Below, one piece after another: positions 50,413 to 61,508 of a stretch of 64,000 nt of DNA. Position 1 is the first letter of the stretch. Each line of letters begins with the position of its first letter. The stretch is taken from positions 9,922,001 through 9,986,000 of the forward strand of contig NC_079879.1 in the NCBI RefSeq assembly GCF_029227915.1. The letters run 5' to 3'. The notes beneath the pieces were generated by a model. The model saw only the letters and a list, made by a program, of their open reading frames with translations. It searched no databases and had not been told where the DNA came from. A program made the translations under genes and the position numbers. This DNA comes from Hydractinia symbiolongicarpus. Lineage: Eukaryota; Cnidaria; Hydrozoa; Anthoathecata; Hydractiniidae.

Positions 50413-53400
50413 ATACTAAAAGTAAGACACAGTGACATTAGCCCATTAGCACCAAAGGTGGTGTTGGGGATAACTTGACTTGGCTTAACATTTGTTTGAC
50501 AGATAATTAAAGACTAAAATTTTGAATCTTTTCATAACTTCTGTTGGGACTTGTTATGAAAAAAGAAATATGGGGGAGGGTATTGTGTTCTTTGGACAAG
50601 ATATTGTTGGTTAGTTTGTAGAACTGCTGACTTGCATCCTTGATTGTTGCAAGAGGTTGTGTTGGTTGTATAATCATTTACTACGTGTATTTTGGTCACC
50701 ACATGGGGTATAAAGTATCGTAAGGAGATATATGGCTGCTAGTGAGGAAATAGAGATAATATTTTAAGGAAAACTAATACCCATGACGTGGTTGTATTAA
50801 TTTCCGTCACCTCTAACATCTTTAAATGAAATATTCTAAATATACTAAGGTTAAAGACAGATATTTTTGAAAAGCATATCTTTTCTGATCAATAATGACA
50901 TTGTTAATTTAATTTTTGCTTCTGCCAATATGCTTTTATTAACACTATTTAAAAAGTATGCCAAGTTCTGTCAATTAAGGACGCGTAATCTTTTCGCAAA
51001 ATTTTTTGAGATCCCTATTTTACGGTAAAAAGTGAATGATATACATAAAAGAAGTTGGTTATGATTTGCGTTATGGAATTTCTTTCTTCAATACAGTTTT
51101 CCCTTTTTTAGAATACTAAATGTGAATTTGTTATTGTTTATTTACTTAACTTTAACTGTATGTAGCAATTAGAAAATGTGGCATATCATAATAATTTTTA
51201 GTTTTGAAATGTCGGGATATTTCAATGATCCTCCCATATTCCTTTGTTTTTAATGTCTCTAGTTCCGATTTCATGGTTTTTCAGGTTCTTTAAAACCCGG
51301 AAATCTTAACGCCCTAAACTTTTTGTTTTGATTTATTTCTAAATGCAGGACGAGTTGTGACTTTCCTGTTGTAACTTTGCAGATCTAACAGTTACTAGAA
51401 AAGAAAATAATGGTACTTTAATTTATTTTTATGTTTTTGCAGCTGCCATATTTAACGTTTTGCTTGAATACTTATTTGCAACTAGGGAACGGATCGTCGC
51501 CTAATCGTGTTCGGTCGTAGGTGGTCAGACGGTCTTGCCTTTTGTTTGCTAAAGTGCTTTTGGAAATCACTAAATCATTGACAAAACAAAACAACAAGAA
51601 GTAATGGTAGGTTAATACTTAAAGTGCTGTTAAATTTACTAAAATGTGTGGCCAGAGTTTTTATCAAAATTCCAATGTGGAGACTGCACAAAGTGTTAGT
51701 TAAAGATAACTAGTGCGTAAAATGAATTTTTTTGAAAATATAGGTATTCTAAGATGTACATACATTTCTTTCTCCACAAGACAGTAACTAGTTGTTTGAA
51801 TAAGGGAACACAGTTAAAAGGCGAGGCATCAGCGAGGCGAAGCTGTCTGGAAAATAACTTAGGAGTAGCTGGGTGCTACAAATAAGCCCGACTTAAGTAA
51901 GTTAAAACGTTTAATTCACTGAGAAAAAGTCAATAATTCTGATTGGTTTATCATACCTGGAACTTTTGTGATGTATTTATAAAGAGCATTACGTTGGAAA
52001 TACAGCTACAAATGCTCTCCCACATTGATATGAAAAGATTACTAGCTATGAAGAGTGTTCCAAAATTCCATTTATGACAACTAAATTTTCACAAAATTGA
52101 TAATAAAATATAGTCGAGCAACAAATAAAACATGTTTTTTTTAGCAGATGTGTGCATTGTAAACTTTTTTTTATGGAAAACAAAGGTTCTTTTTACGGCT
52201 TTGTAAGAAAGTATGTACCTTGCTAACATTTATTCTTTAGTTTGTAAAAAAAACAGCCTAACAAGATGTATTTTGCAAATTAATTTCAGTTAAAAATCCT
52301 TTTTTGTGGTGTACATGCATGTTCATTTTAGAATTCCTAAATTTTGTTTCAAAATATGGCATTTTTAGCTTGGTGTATATGACATGTGTAGCATGTAGCA
52401 TGTAGCATTTCTATTAGCAAATTATTCCTGTGTCTGCTAGTACAAAAAAAACGGAATAAAGCCACATAACAGACCAATAAAATTTTTAATTTGTTGTTAA
52501 ACATTGGAAGATACATTTAACTAACTAGATTATAGTGCACTGTTAGATTACTACATTTATTGTTATTTGAAAAATGCTTTGAACAATTTTTTTGACATCA
52601 AAATTGGTTCAGAAAGTCGAATTAATTTATGTATTTAACAAATATTAAAAAAAGTTAAAAATAGAGTTGTTTCATTTAGAAGATACTTAAATCGAAATAC
52701 GTTTTCTTCGTGGTAAGTACTCCGTCTTTGTCAACAAATCTGACAACCAGGATAAACTAAAATAACACCTTGTTAGTGAAACATGTTATGGTCGTGTTTA
52801 TAAATTTGTAAGTAAGGACAAATGATTTATAAACTGGAATTGATTTAATAAACAAAAGCACGTGATAATAGACAAACACAAAAACAATTTTTCTTCACAC
52901 AATCAAAATTGGTAACTTATCATGTGATCTTGCACACATTCAAGATGTGTCAAGAGACAGCTTGAAATTGTTGACTAAATCATTTAAGAAAATGCAAGCT
53001 CTCTAGCTAGTTATCTTGCGGTAAGAATTTAAGAAAAAAGACCTTATGCGAGACATGCAAAAATGTACATTATGTGAGAAGAATTACACTGTATATATAT
53101 TGCATAAAAGTAAGATAAAAGTAAAGAGAAGTAGAATTTTTGTTTTATAATTTTTTCCATATTAGTGATTACGAAGTTGGCCGAGGGTTTAAATTTTCGT
53201 TACATCCACTGTCATTTTTTGTCGTCCCAAATTTACCAAGCACAATTTTCAGCATTTTTCTGCAAAATATAATGTTTCATGGACCAAAAAGTAAAATTTT
53301 GGTAAAGAACTCTGATAGAATTATTCCACACCACCACTTCGGGCCATAGAGTTAACAGTTGTTTCATCTTTGAGTAGAGGAACATCAAATTAATTAAATG

Positions 53401-53524
53401 AATGAATCACCCGTATTGCAACCCCTTCGCAGACGCTTCTAGTTTATTAGTATTTCATTAACCAGTAGACAACAATTATAGCCTTCAGCAAGCTTTAAAT
53501 TGAAGACTTTCAAGCCCTTCGCAA
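50413..53524. other. 3.1-kb gene-free interval
   Basis: AT-rich DNA. Only a small triplicated GTAGCAT near 52388-52408 was noticed; no coding feature is supported. Confidence 0.5.
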
Positions 53525-54850
53525 GTTATTTATAGCAGTTAATGCTACAATAAACACAATGAAGGCTAGTTTGACATCTAAATAGTAGCTTCTCCTGCGC
53601 TTTATTTATAAGAAGAAAGTTAATTTCATTTTCAGCAAAGAAGTCTCGAAGGGGCAAGATGAGCTTATGACTCCATTGTTATTACGAAGCACTAAAAAAT
53701 TTGCATGGATATCAATAGCTGCAAAATAAGATAGTTCCCCTTCTTTATTTATATTATCCTAAGTGTATGAAGAGGCGCCTAAATGACCTTCAAAATTTGA
53801 CCTTCTTTTTCCTTAATAAGATTTTAAACACGGCATTTAACTTCTAATTGTCTATTGCTTGCCATTTGTATTTTAAATTATATTAATGTGACATGCAGGT
53901 AAAATATTATAACATAGAAATTAGTTATCGAAGTCTAGATAAACGAAGTAATATATAGCTAAACATGAGAAATGCTGCTAGTTACATTGTAATTTTAATA
54001 ATTACATTAGCAAAAGGAAACAGGTGATAACAAGTTCTTACTACTTAAACGTTTCAAAAAAAATCCCAAACTTATATTATCACAAAAGTAAATTTATTTG
54101 AAGAATTGAAATGGCGGAAACAGTATAGTAAGATACGCTTAAAACACTCAAGCTAATCCTTCACCACATGCAACAAGATGAAATGGAAGAATATTTTCAT
54201 GCCCTTTATAACATTTAATTGCTACAATAAGCACAACGAAGGTCAGTTTGAAATCCAATCAGTAGATTTTCCCGCTCTCTGTTTGTTAGGAGAACTTAAT
54301 CAAATTTTTAGCAAAAAAACACTCAGACTAGCGAATCGAGCTTATGATTCCATTGTCATTAAAAACAATAAAGAATTTAAATAGATATCAATAGCTGCGA
54401 AATAAGATGGTTCTCCTTCTTTGTTTCCATGCTCCTAAGTGTATGGAAACCCCTCTTTTTTTTCTTAATAAGATTTTAAACATGGTATTTTAGTTCTTAT
54501 TGGTTCCATCTTGTATTTCGACTTGAATTAATGTAATGCACAGGTAGAATGTTATTATATAGAAATTGGTTATTAAAGTATGGATAAGCGAAGCAATACA
54601 CAGCTAAGCGTGAGAAATGCTGGTAGTTCTATTGCATTCTTACTAATTATATTAGAAAAAGGAAACAGGTGACATCAACCTCTTACTGCGTACTTAAACG
54701 TTTCAAATAAAATCCCACACCTACATTATCATAAAAATAAATCTAATTAATTGATTGAAACAGCTGAAACAGAATAGTAAGATACGTTGAAGACATTTAA
54801 GCCAGTCATTCATCACATGCAGCAAAGATGGAGTGGAAGGATATTTTCAT
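53525..54850 (+). repeat. Tandem duplication (~660 bp x 2) of a receptor 5' flank
   Basis: Unit 1 (about 53525-54198) and unit 2 (about 54199-54850) share a series of blocks in the same order, for example GCTACAATAA, ATATCAATAGCTGC, TTAATAAGATTTTAAACA, GAGAAATGCTG and AAAAGGAAACAGGTGA. Each unit ends in a receptor start. The distal part of unit 2 (from 54588) recurs before member B at 37571-37870. Confidence 0.8.
54178..54240 (+). pseudogene. 5' relic of a 7TM receptor (member F0)
   Basis: The end of tandem unit 1 carries ATG and MKWKNIFMP, equivalent to MEWKDIFIL of member F, then switches abruptly to the beginning of unit 2. Only about 9 codons of receptor sequence remain; the longer open frame to 54384 is not receptor-like. 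Confidence 0.7.
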
Positions 54851-55757
54851 ACTCACCACAACAACAATAAGTTTCTTGCTTCACCTGTTTGGTGTAAGAT
54901 GGATGAAGACGCAACGTGTGACTTCTTTGCAACAAAAATATTTTTTGATCAATTTATCGTTTGCGGAGATGGCTAAATGTCTTGCATCGTTAATAAGGAT
55001 AACATTGCAAGAGAACACGACAGTGTATAAAAACATCAAAGCAGGAGCTTCCATATATTACATCTTTGTTACAAACACAGCGTTACTTTTTCCTTTCTTT
55101 ACAGTGATGTTTCTTTTAACTCAAGATCGATTCTTCGCAATTTATCTACATATGAAATATCCAAGCACATGGCTTTGCAGAAACAAAAATAAACTTATTA
55201 CAATTGGTTGGTTTCTATGTGGCTTATATATTGTTTCAGTCACATCAATTACAGAAATACGACCTGAATATTTAAAACATGTAAATAAACTTCAGTCAAA
55301 ACTGTTCCCATCTCTTACCATTTTGCTGATAGTACAATTTTTTGTTGTATATGGTTATATTGTCTACACTGTTTTTATAATCCATAATCGTCAAAGCCGA
55401 AAATGTAACTATAAATTAGTTTTGCCATTTGTCATTGTCATCAGTTATATCATATTTAAAGGAATTCCTGATATTGCTTCTTTTTATTATGACAAACATT
55501 TTCCGCAGAGATGGTCAGATTATTACGATGTCGGCACTCGTCTTAACATACTCACCGATGCTTTGATATATCTTTACATGCAGTCTGTTGTCCGAAAAAA
55601 AGTCCGCCATTCCTTTCGTTCAGTTCGATTTTCGATGAAAACTAAGACAACTGCTACTGTTAGATCATGCAAAAACATAAAAGAACCAGTCAAATCTAAG
55701 GAAATATCATGGTTCGCAAGTCAAGTTGAAGAATCTAACCTTCAAACTTCTTCGTGA
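54828..55757 (+). CDS. Atypical rhodopsin-like 7TM receptor, member F
   Basis: 309 residues in one exon. The N-terminus to about residue 34 matches member B. The loop LIRITLQENTTVYKN matches member A. TM3-TM5 (VNKLQSKLFPSLTILLIVQF) match member C. From TM5 onward it resembles member D (FVVYGYIVY, LYMQSVVRKKVRHS). Motifs NLSFAEM, QDRFFAIYLHMKY, KGIPDIA and NILTDALIYLYM are present. The tail is long, K/S/T-rich and unlike other members. The patchwork argues for conversion among copies. A CACATGCAG acceptor ends 5 nt before the ATG. Confidence 0.85.
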   Translation: MEWKDIFILTTTTISFLLHLFGVRWMKTQRVTSLQQKYFLINLSFAEMAKCLASLIRITLQENTTVYKNIKAGASIYYIFVTNTALLFPFFTVMFLLTQDRFFAIYLHMKYPSTWLCRNKNKLITIGWFLCGLYIVSVTSITEIRPEYLKHVNKLQSKLFPSLTILLIVQFFVVYGYIVYTVFIIHNRQSRKCNYKLVLPFVIVISYIIFKGIPDIASFYYDKHFPQRWSDYYDVGTRLNILTDALIYLYMQSVVRKKVRHSFRSVRFSMKTKTTATVRSCKNIKEPVKSKEISWFASQVEESNLQTSS

Positions 55758-57339
55758 GGTACAGAGTGCATCATTTATCAATGCTGCTGCAGATAATTAA
55801 TGACTTAAAAATGTCAGCACATTCCTATTATTTATCAGTATGAATCGCACAAAGTGCGGAGAAAATAACATATGGGCGATATTTAGGATTCTGGAATACC
55901 ACGTTTTGGTAGTAATGAAAACAGTGGTGTCTGTGGGTTGTAGAATGAAGATAAATTATTTTAAATATTGCCATCTTATTGTAAATATATGCTGGTTGCA
56001 CATGTCACAAACCATAAGTCTCTAACACAGCCTATAACTGTTTAGCGACCTTTACGGGAAATTATTAATTAATAACTTTTCTACTGTAGCTAAAATGTAA
56101 ACAAATTACATAACGAAGAATCTCTAAAACATAGCTACATAAATTCTGACTCAAAAATCAAGTTGCAGTAATGCTAAGATCTCGAATCACTCTGCATGAA
56201 GAACAGCAAGAAATGTTGATAATTTTAAATCAATGTTCACTCCGTGGATAGGGGGGGAGGGAGGAAAAGATTCGGTATCGGTTTCTTTTTAATATCTTCT
56301 TTTTGTTAGATGGCTATGAAACTTACTGAATTTCAATATTTATCTCTTTGACACCTGCGTGCCAAATATTTTTGTTCCATACCTTTCAGAGGCTTTGATA
56401 TTGGCCATTACACGAAACTACCCGTAAAAACTCCCGTTAGGATTGCCTTTAGAACTTGCAACACAACTCTGTTTCATCACGTAGCATCCTTCTGTATATT
56501 TTGGACACGTGATAATCAGATTTCCCGATTTTTTCGGATTTTACCCGAAAATCGGAAAAAACGGTTTTTTGGAATAACTTTTTGGAATATTTAAGGCGAA
56601 CTATGTAAAAAACCGGACCATATGTTAAATAACTTTTATTTTGCTTTCAGAAACTTTAAATAGAATGTAAAAATTCAGTCTAGAGCTAAAGTAATTCAAT
56701 CTTAAGTAGATAACGGTATTTTGATCAAATTTCAAGCTTTTGATGACGTCACAGAAAAAGTTCTTACACAAGCAAAAATTTATCACAAGCATTTTGTTTC
56801 CCTTGTGATGTACGTAAAAGTTATATTATTATTATGGGCATAATATGTTCAAAAAACCCGTTCCGAATAGGGTAAAATGACTAGTCTTATATAATAATAA
56901 AAAGTGTTTTTGACAGGCATATTAGATGTTATTATTTTCCTTTCAAGTTAACCAAAAGTTATGTCCTATTTGTTAACTTTTCTGACGTTACAGCACGACA
57001 TCTACGCATTGTATTGACGTCAATAGTATTTTTAAAATTAACGAAGTCATTGTATTTTACTTTTATGTATAAGGCCTAATATCATAGAAAGAGCTGGAGA
57101 TAATTAAAGTCATTTCCGCCGGGTAACTAGCGGCCATCGGAGACCAAATTGAGTAATTACGTCAAAGCTGGGTCATAGCACCCGCTTTGAAACAAATATG
57201 TTTATGACGTTATTAAAATAGATTTAAACACTAATACAGAATTCGTGCGTATGCTGAAGTGTGATAATACTTGTCCATATTAGGAAATTATTTTACGTTA
57301 CATTTCCTATAGATTACGTGTTATATTTTATCAATTTTG
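55758..57339. other. Gene-free interval
   Basis: AT-rich DNA with no recognised gene or repeat; a small hairpin CCGATTTT...AAAATCGG lies near 56524-56555. Confidence 0.5.
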
Positions 57340-58970
57340 CATTTTGATAAAAAGAAGGCCAAAGTTACGGCCGAAAGCTTTTACTAAATATATTGGATTC
57401 GTCGAATGTTATTGAACTCTTTATGCCGTTTTGATCTTTAACTTTTTCTTGTTGTATTATTTTGTGCGTATTGACTTGTGGCCATCACAATAAGAAGAAA
57501 ATTGTTCCATTGTTTTTTTAATTTAGCCACCCGTAAGAAACCTCGATTATAAATAATTCAGCAGTCACAAATATGCAAACAAAACTGATATTTTCAACAG
57601 ACTGAATATTTTACGTGTTCGGTATTTTGTGTGTTATTTTTTACGGTACGTTTCGACAGCTACAGTTGTCATCGACGGGTAATGATCGTAATCATCTAAT
57701 AAATATTAGCCGAGGAGATAATTTGAGGATCTTAATCAACTAATCAGATCACAACAGTTAAATAATTAACTTTTTAACTGGCTAGATGAAAGAAATAGAT
57801 TGATTAAAATCATTCCTTTTTCAAAACGTTTGCTTTATGTTACGTTTCTTTTTTCTAAAAGTTCGCTTTCTGTTACGTTTTTTTCGAACCACTATTTTGC
57901 ATTATTTTTAGATACTCACCTTCCGAAGTGCGGGTAACCAGATTTCTGGAAATAGATAGGAAATACTATTGATATGAGTATTTCGGTCTATACTGGTTTC
58001 TTTTACTTTTCGTGCTGGCAAATACTGTAGCTACTGGTTTACCTCCTGGATCCTCCACGTTACCGTTCTTATAAGTTCTGTACCTGTTTTTTCTTTAACT
58101 TTTTTAAGATAACTCTTTCTTTTGGTCATTGTACTGTCTATATTCACTGCTCTGTCCAGTAATGAGGACAGTACACTTTCTTTGCAGAACACATTTGGTG
58201 ATTAGATTAGTCGTTAACATATTGATTAGTTGGTTTGCAGTATACTAACACTAATAAGTTACCACCGTCGCGGGACACTAGAGTGTCTAAGAAAGGAAGC
58301 GTACTATTCTTCTCGTGTTTACTTGTAAACTATCGGGTGTCAATTATTAATGTAACTATGATATGCGTCTACATGTGCTCTTCTAATTAATAAGAAGACG
58401 TCATCGACAAATCTTTTCCAAACTCTGCGTGCGTAGTTTGCAATTGTTACAGTCTAATGAGCCTGCATATACATTTCAGCTACCAGAGAGAAAATTGGGT
58501 CACCCATAAGACACAGTCAGTATGCGTAAAGTGGTTACCGCCAAATAAATAACATGTTTTTGTAAGCACAACTTCGATCAAGAACATCAGTTTGTCTACA
58601 GGGAAACGTGTTTTGTTCTCATACTCATCATCAGTTAGCAGTAATCCCCTGATGATGTATAGGCGTCCTTTATCGATACATTTGTGTCAATGAAGTAGCA
58701 TCAGATAGTACCATACACTCGTCTTCCTCGATCTGTTTGTTCGTATTAAATCCAAATGGACAAGTCGAACGCTGTCGATTTGACATCTGTACAATTTTTC
58801 TAGGTAAGTTCCTAAGTCTTAAGTCTGGTAAACTGGGTAAACTCTGGCGAATTCACTTTTTAGGATACGTTGTTATGATTGCTTTGTGAGTACTCGGAGC
58901 TTTCTTTAATTTGATATTATTGTGTTGAAATGTTATGCCTCGAGTACCGTGTATGGATTGAAACACGTTT
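57340..58970 (-). mobile_element. Penelope-like element relic
   Basis: Minus-strand motifs in several frames: GDPIFSLVAEMYMQ (near 58508-58465), WKRFVDDVFLLIRRAHVDA with the catalytic VDD (near 58415-58375), and FLDTLVSRDGGN then VYCKPTN (about 58290-58225). These are characteristic of Penelope-like RT. The 57.34-57.68 kb portion resembles the flanking pseudo-LTR (GGCCGAAAGCTTTT; GTACGTTTCGACAGCTAC). Frameshifts and stops make it inactive; no GIY-YIG domain was identified. Confidence 0.8.
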
Positions 58971-59289
58971 AATACAGGTAGCGTAGAATGGCGCTATAGA
59001 CGTTGCTAAGCACTTAACATGCGTTACTTCAGAATAAGACTTCGATTGCGGCGTCTCAATCAAATTTTGCCAAAAATACTAACTTCCATTGTATTCTTGG
59101 ATAAATTTTGTGTATAGTACAGGCTAAAATGTTTGGTGGAAATCGGGAGTTTTCGGAGGGCGTTTGCATTTTGAGAAGGTAATTAATACCTCTAAAGAGA
59201 TCTTACAATCCTTGTTGTTGCCTCCATATGCCACAATTTAGTATAATTTTTGGCAGAATTTAGAGGCAAATAAAGGTCAGAAAAGTTTA

Positions 59290-59525
59290 AAGAATCTTTG
59301 AATTAAAAACAAGGTAAATGCTTTTATTGAATAAATTATGGATATGAAATATTTGTTAGATTCTGTCGTTTTCAGTTGTATTTGGATGACCAATAAAATA
59401 TCCAAAATGATTAAAGACGTTGCTTTTTGGCTTCATTGTTTATAGCAATTTCCTCGGCCAACACTTCGACTTTCGTGTGAGTCACCAAAGGCAAAAACCG
59501 ACAGCTCGTTTTGTAGCCCCTTTAA
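59290..59525 (+). repeat. Receptor-upstream repeat, copy 4
   Basis: Contains ACAAGGTAAATGC, TTATGGATATGAAATATTTG, AAATGATTAAAGACGTTG, GTGTGAGTCACCAAAGGC and ends TAGCCCCTTTAAT, with the same block order as the copies at 27.1, 36.7 and 39.9 kb. It lies about 1.1 kb before member H. Confidence 0.7.
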
Positions 59526-60668
59526 TAACTGTCAATGCATAGATGAGTAGGTTAGCTAAGAAGATAAATCCGAAGACGTTTATTCTCTAACAAAATCAGT
59601 TCTCTCAATTGGCTATCACAACTCTTCTTAAAGAAGTTTCCACCAAATGAAGTTAAAGAATTAAGGATACCAATAAGCGGCATACGTCGTAAAAAAGCGG
59701 AGAAGTTTTTTCGGAGAACTTGATACTTTAAAAAAAGTATTCAAGTATCTCCTGATTTTTTTTCAGGTTGTTACGGAATACAGGGAATTTGGCTTTTTGA
59801 ACTCTCATATCAAAAAGACAAAATACTTTAGGGGTGGGTACAGAATAGTCTTGCGGAGGCTAAAAATCACCGAATATCGAAATATCTTTTTAAGTAATTA
59901 TTTTTTCTTAGTGCAATGTTTTATCAATAGGAATTAATGCTACATGTTTTTCCATAACTTACTGCCTTAGAAACAATTTATCGCGCCTGAATGCTGTTCA
60001 CTCTATTAGTTCCAATTCAAACGTGATAAGCAAAGTCCTAGTGAAACTTTTATGTTTGCTAGAGGAAGGCCCGCACAGTTTAAAAGCCTAACCTTAAAAC
60101 GCATAATTTTTTGGGAAGTGCTAACTGATACTACACTTCAGGAGTTCTTTTTGTAAACATATCTCCTGCAATGAGAATTAAGCATTTAGAAATTATTATT
60201 TTAAATATTTAATAAATCTGCAAATTAATTGATATTTTCTGCCTTCTAATTATTCATATAATCCATCAAACAAGAAACTGATTAATTTATCTGACAGGTG
60301 ATTTTTGTGTTAAAGTATCACATCGGGTGTTATTTGTGCAAAAAAAAGAACGCTTCAGTCAAAATCTATTATGATTTTTAAGATAGATATATCAAAAGTA
60401 AAAGCTATAATAAAATAAGCAGTTGGAAATTGTTTTTGCTTGTGCAGGTGGGGAATGAAAGTAAAAGGTGAATTGTAAAATATTAATCTGTGTTTTCTGA
60501 ACCAAGCTATGGGAAAGAAAAAACAAAACTAAGGTTTAGATCAACAGACGTGAAAACAAAACGACTAAAAAAACTAACAAATGGTAGCATTCTAATAAAC
60601 ATTAGGAGATAAATGAGAGGGCCAAGAAAATCAGACTACAATTTTTTGAGGTAGAGTTCGTCACTGCA
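59526..60668. other. Upstream interval of member H
   Basis: AT-rich and non-coding; no distinct promoter element was recognised. Confidence 0.5.
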
Positions 60669-61508
60669 ATGTACTGGTACAACATTGTAATAATTTGCAT
60701 TGCATCTCTGGCATTTTTGCTGCACATTATTGGTGCATTAATGAGAAATTTAAAGTTTTCGCCACTAATTCAATCAAAAACACTGTTCAAGCATCTATCC
60801 ATCACAGAGGTATCCTTATGCATCACGACTGTTCTTCAACACGTTTTGGAAGAAACTAAAAATGATCAGAATTTAATCAAAATGAATAAAGCTATCACGT
60901 ATTTGCAGCTCACGCAACAAGCACTGTACATTCCCTTTCTCGTGCATTTGTTCTTACTGACGCAAGAGAGAGCATTCATCGTGTATTTCAACACAAGATA
61001 CAAAACATCGTCCTATGCAATGCATAAAAATAAATTGGCCATTTTAGGCTGGGTTTTTGGCGGCTTTTACCTTTGCTCTTTAACCCTCAGCAACGAATTT
61101 AAACCAGAATACAGAAAGGATGTTTACAATATGGTTAAAAAGGATATACATCCAGGATTTAGTATAGTGCTGACATTGCAGTTTCTTGTTGTTTATATAC
61201 ATTATGGTTTAACTGCCTTTCGACCTAAATCAAGATACCGCCAAGACATGTTCAGACAGCTGCTCCTACCAAGCATGGTACATTTCACTTTCATTATTTT
61301 GAAAGCCATTCCTGATGTTATTTTGTTAATGCGCGTTAATGTGAGTCAATTGGTCTTACAAACATTTGGTATAGCTACTGAGGTGAATATTGCTCTGGAT
61401 GCAATAATGTTGATAATTGTACAGTTAATGGTGAATTTGGGAGGCAAAAGGGTAGCAACGAAACAACAATCAAAGAAGAAATTTATGTCAATGAACGTTG
61501 TAAATTAA
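60669..61508 (+). CDS. Divergent 7TM receptor-like protein, member H
   Basis: 279 residues, single exon, same strand. Overall identity to the others is low, but the skeleton is the same: ASLAFLLHIIG (TM1), FKHLSITEVSLC (TM2), FLLTQERAFIVYFNTRY (TM3; E-R replaces D-R-F), LGWVFGGFYL (TM4), LQFLVVYIHYGL (TM5), FIILKAIPDVILL (TM6) and NIALDAIMLIIVQ (TM7), with a lysine-rich tail. ECL2 keeps the FKPEYRKDV equivalent of the family's RPEYLKHV. It is probably an older duplicate. It lacks CWxP and NPxxY, so coupling to G proteins is unproven. Confidence 0.8.
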   Translation: MYWYNIVIICIASLAFLLHIIGALMRNLKFSPLIQSKTLFKHLSITEVSLCITTVLQHVLEETKNDQNLIKMNKAITYLQLTQQALYIPFLVHLFLLTQERAFIVYFNTRYKTSSYAMHKNKLAILGWVFGGFYLCSLTLSNEFKPEYRKDVYNMVKKDIHPGFSIVLTLQFLVVYIHYGLTAFRPKSRYRQDMFRQLLLPSMVHFTFIILKAIPDVILLMRVNVSQLVLQTFGIATEVNIALDAIMLIIVQLMVNLGGKRVATKQQSKKKFMSMNVVN

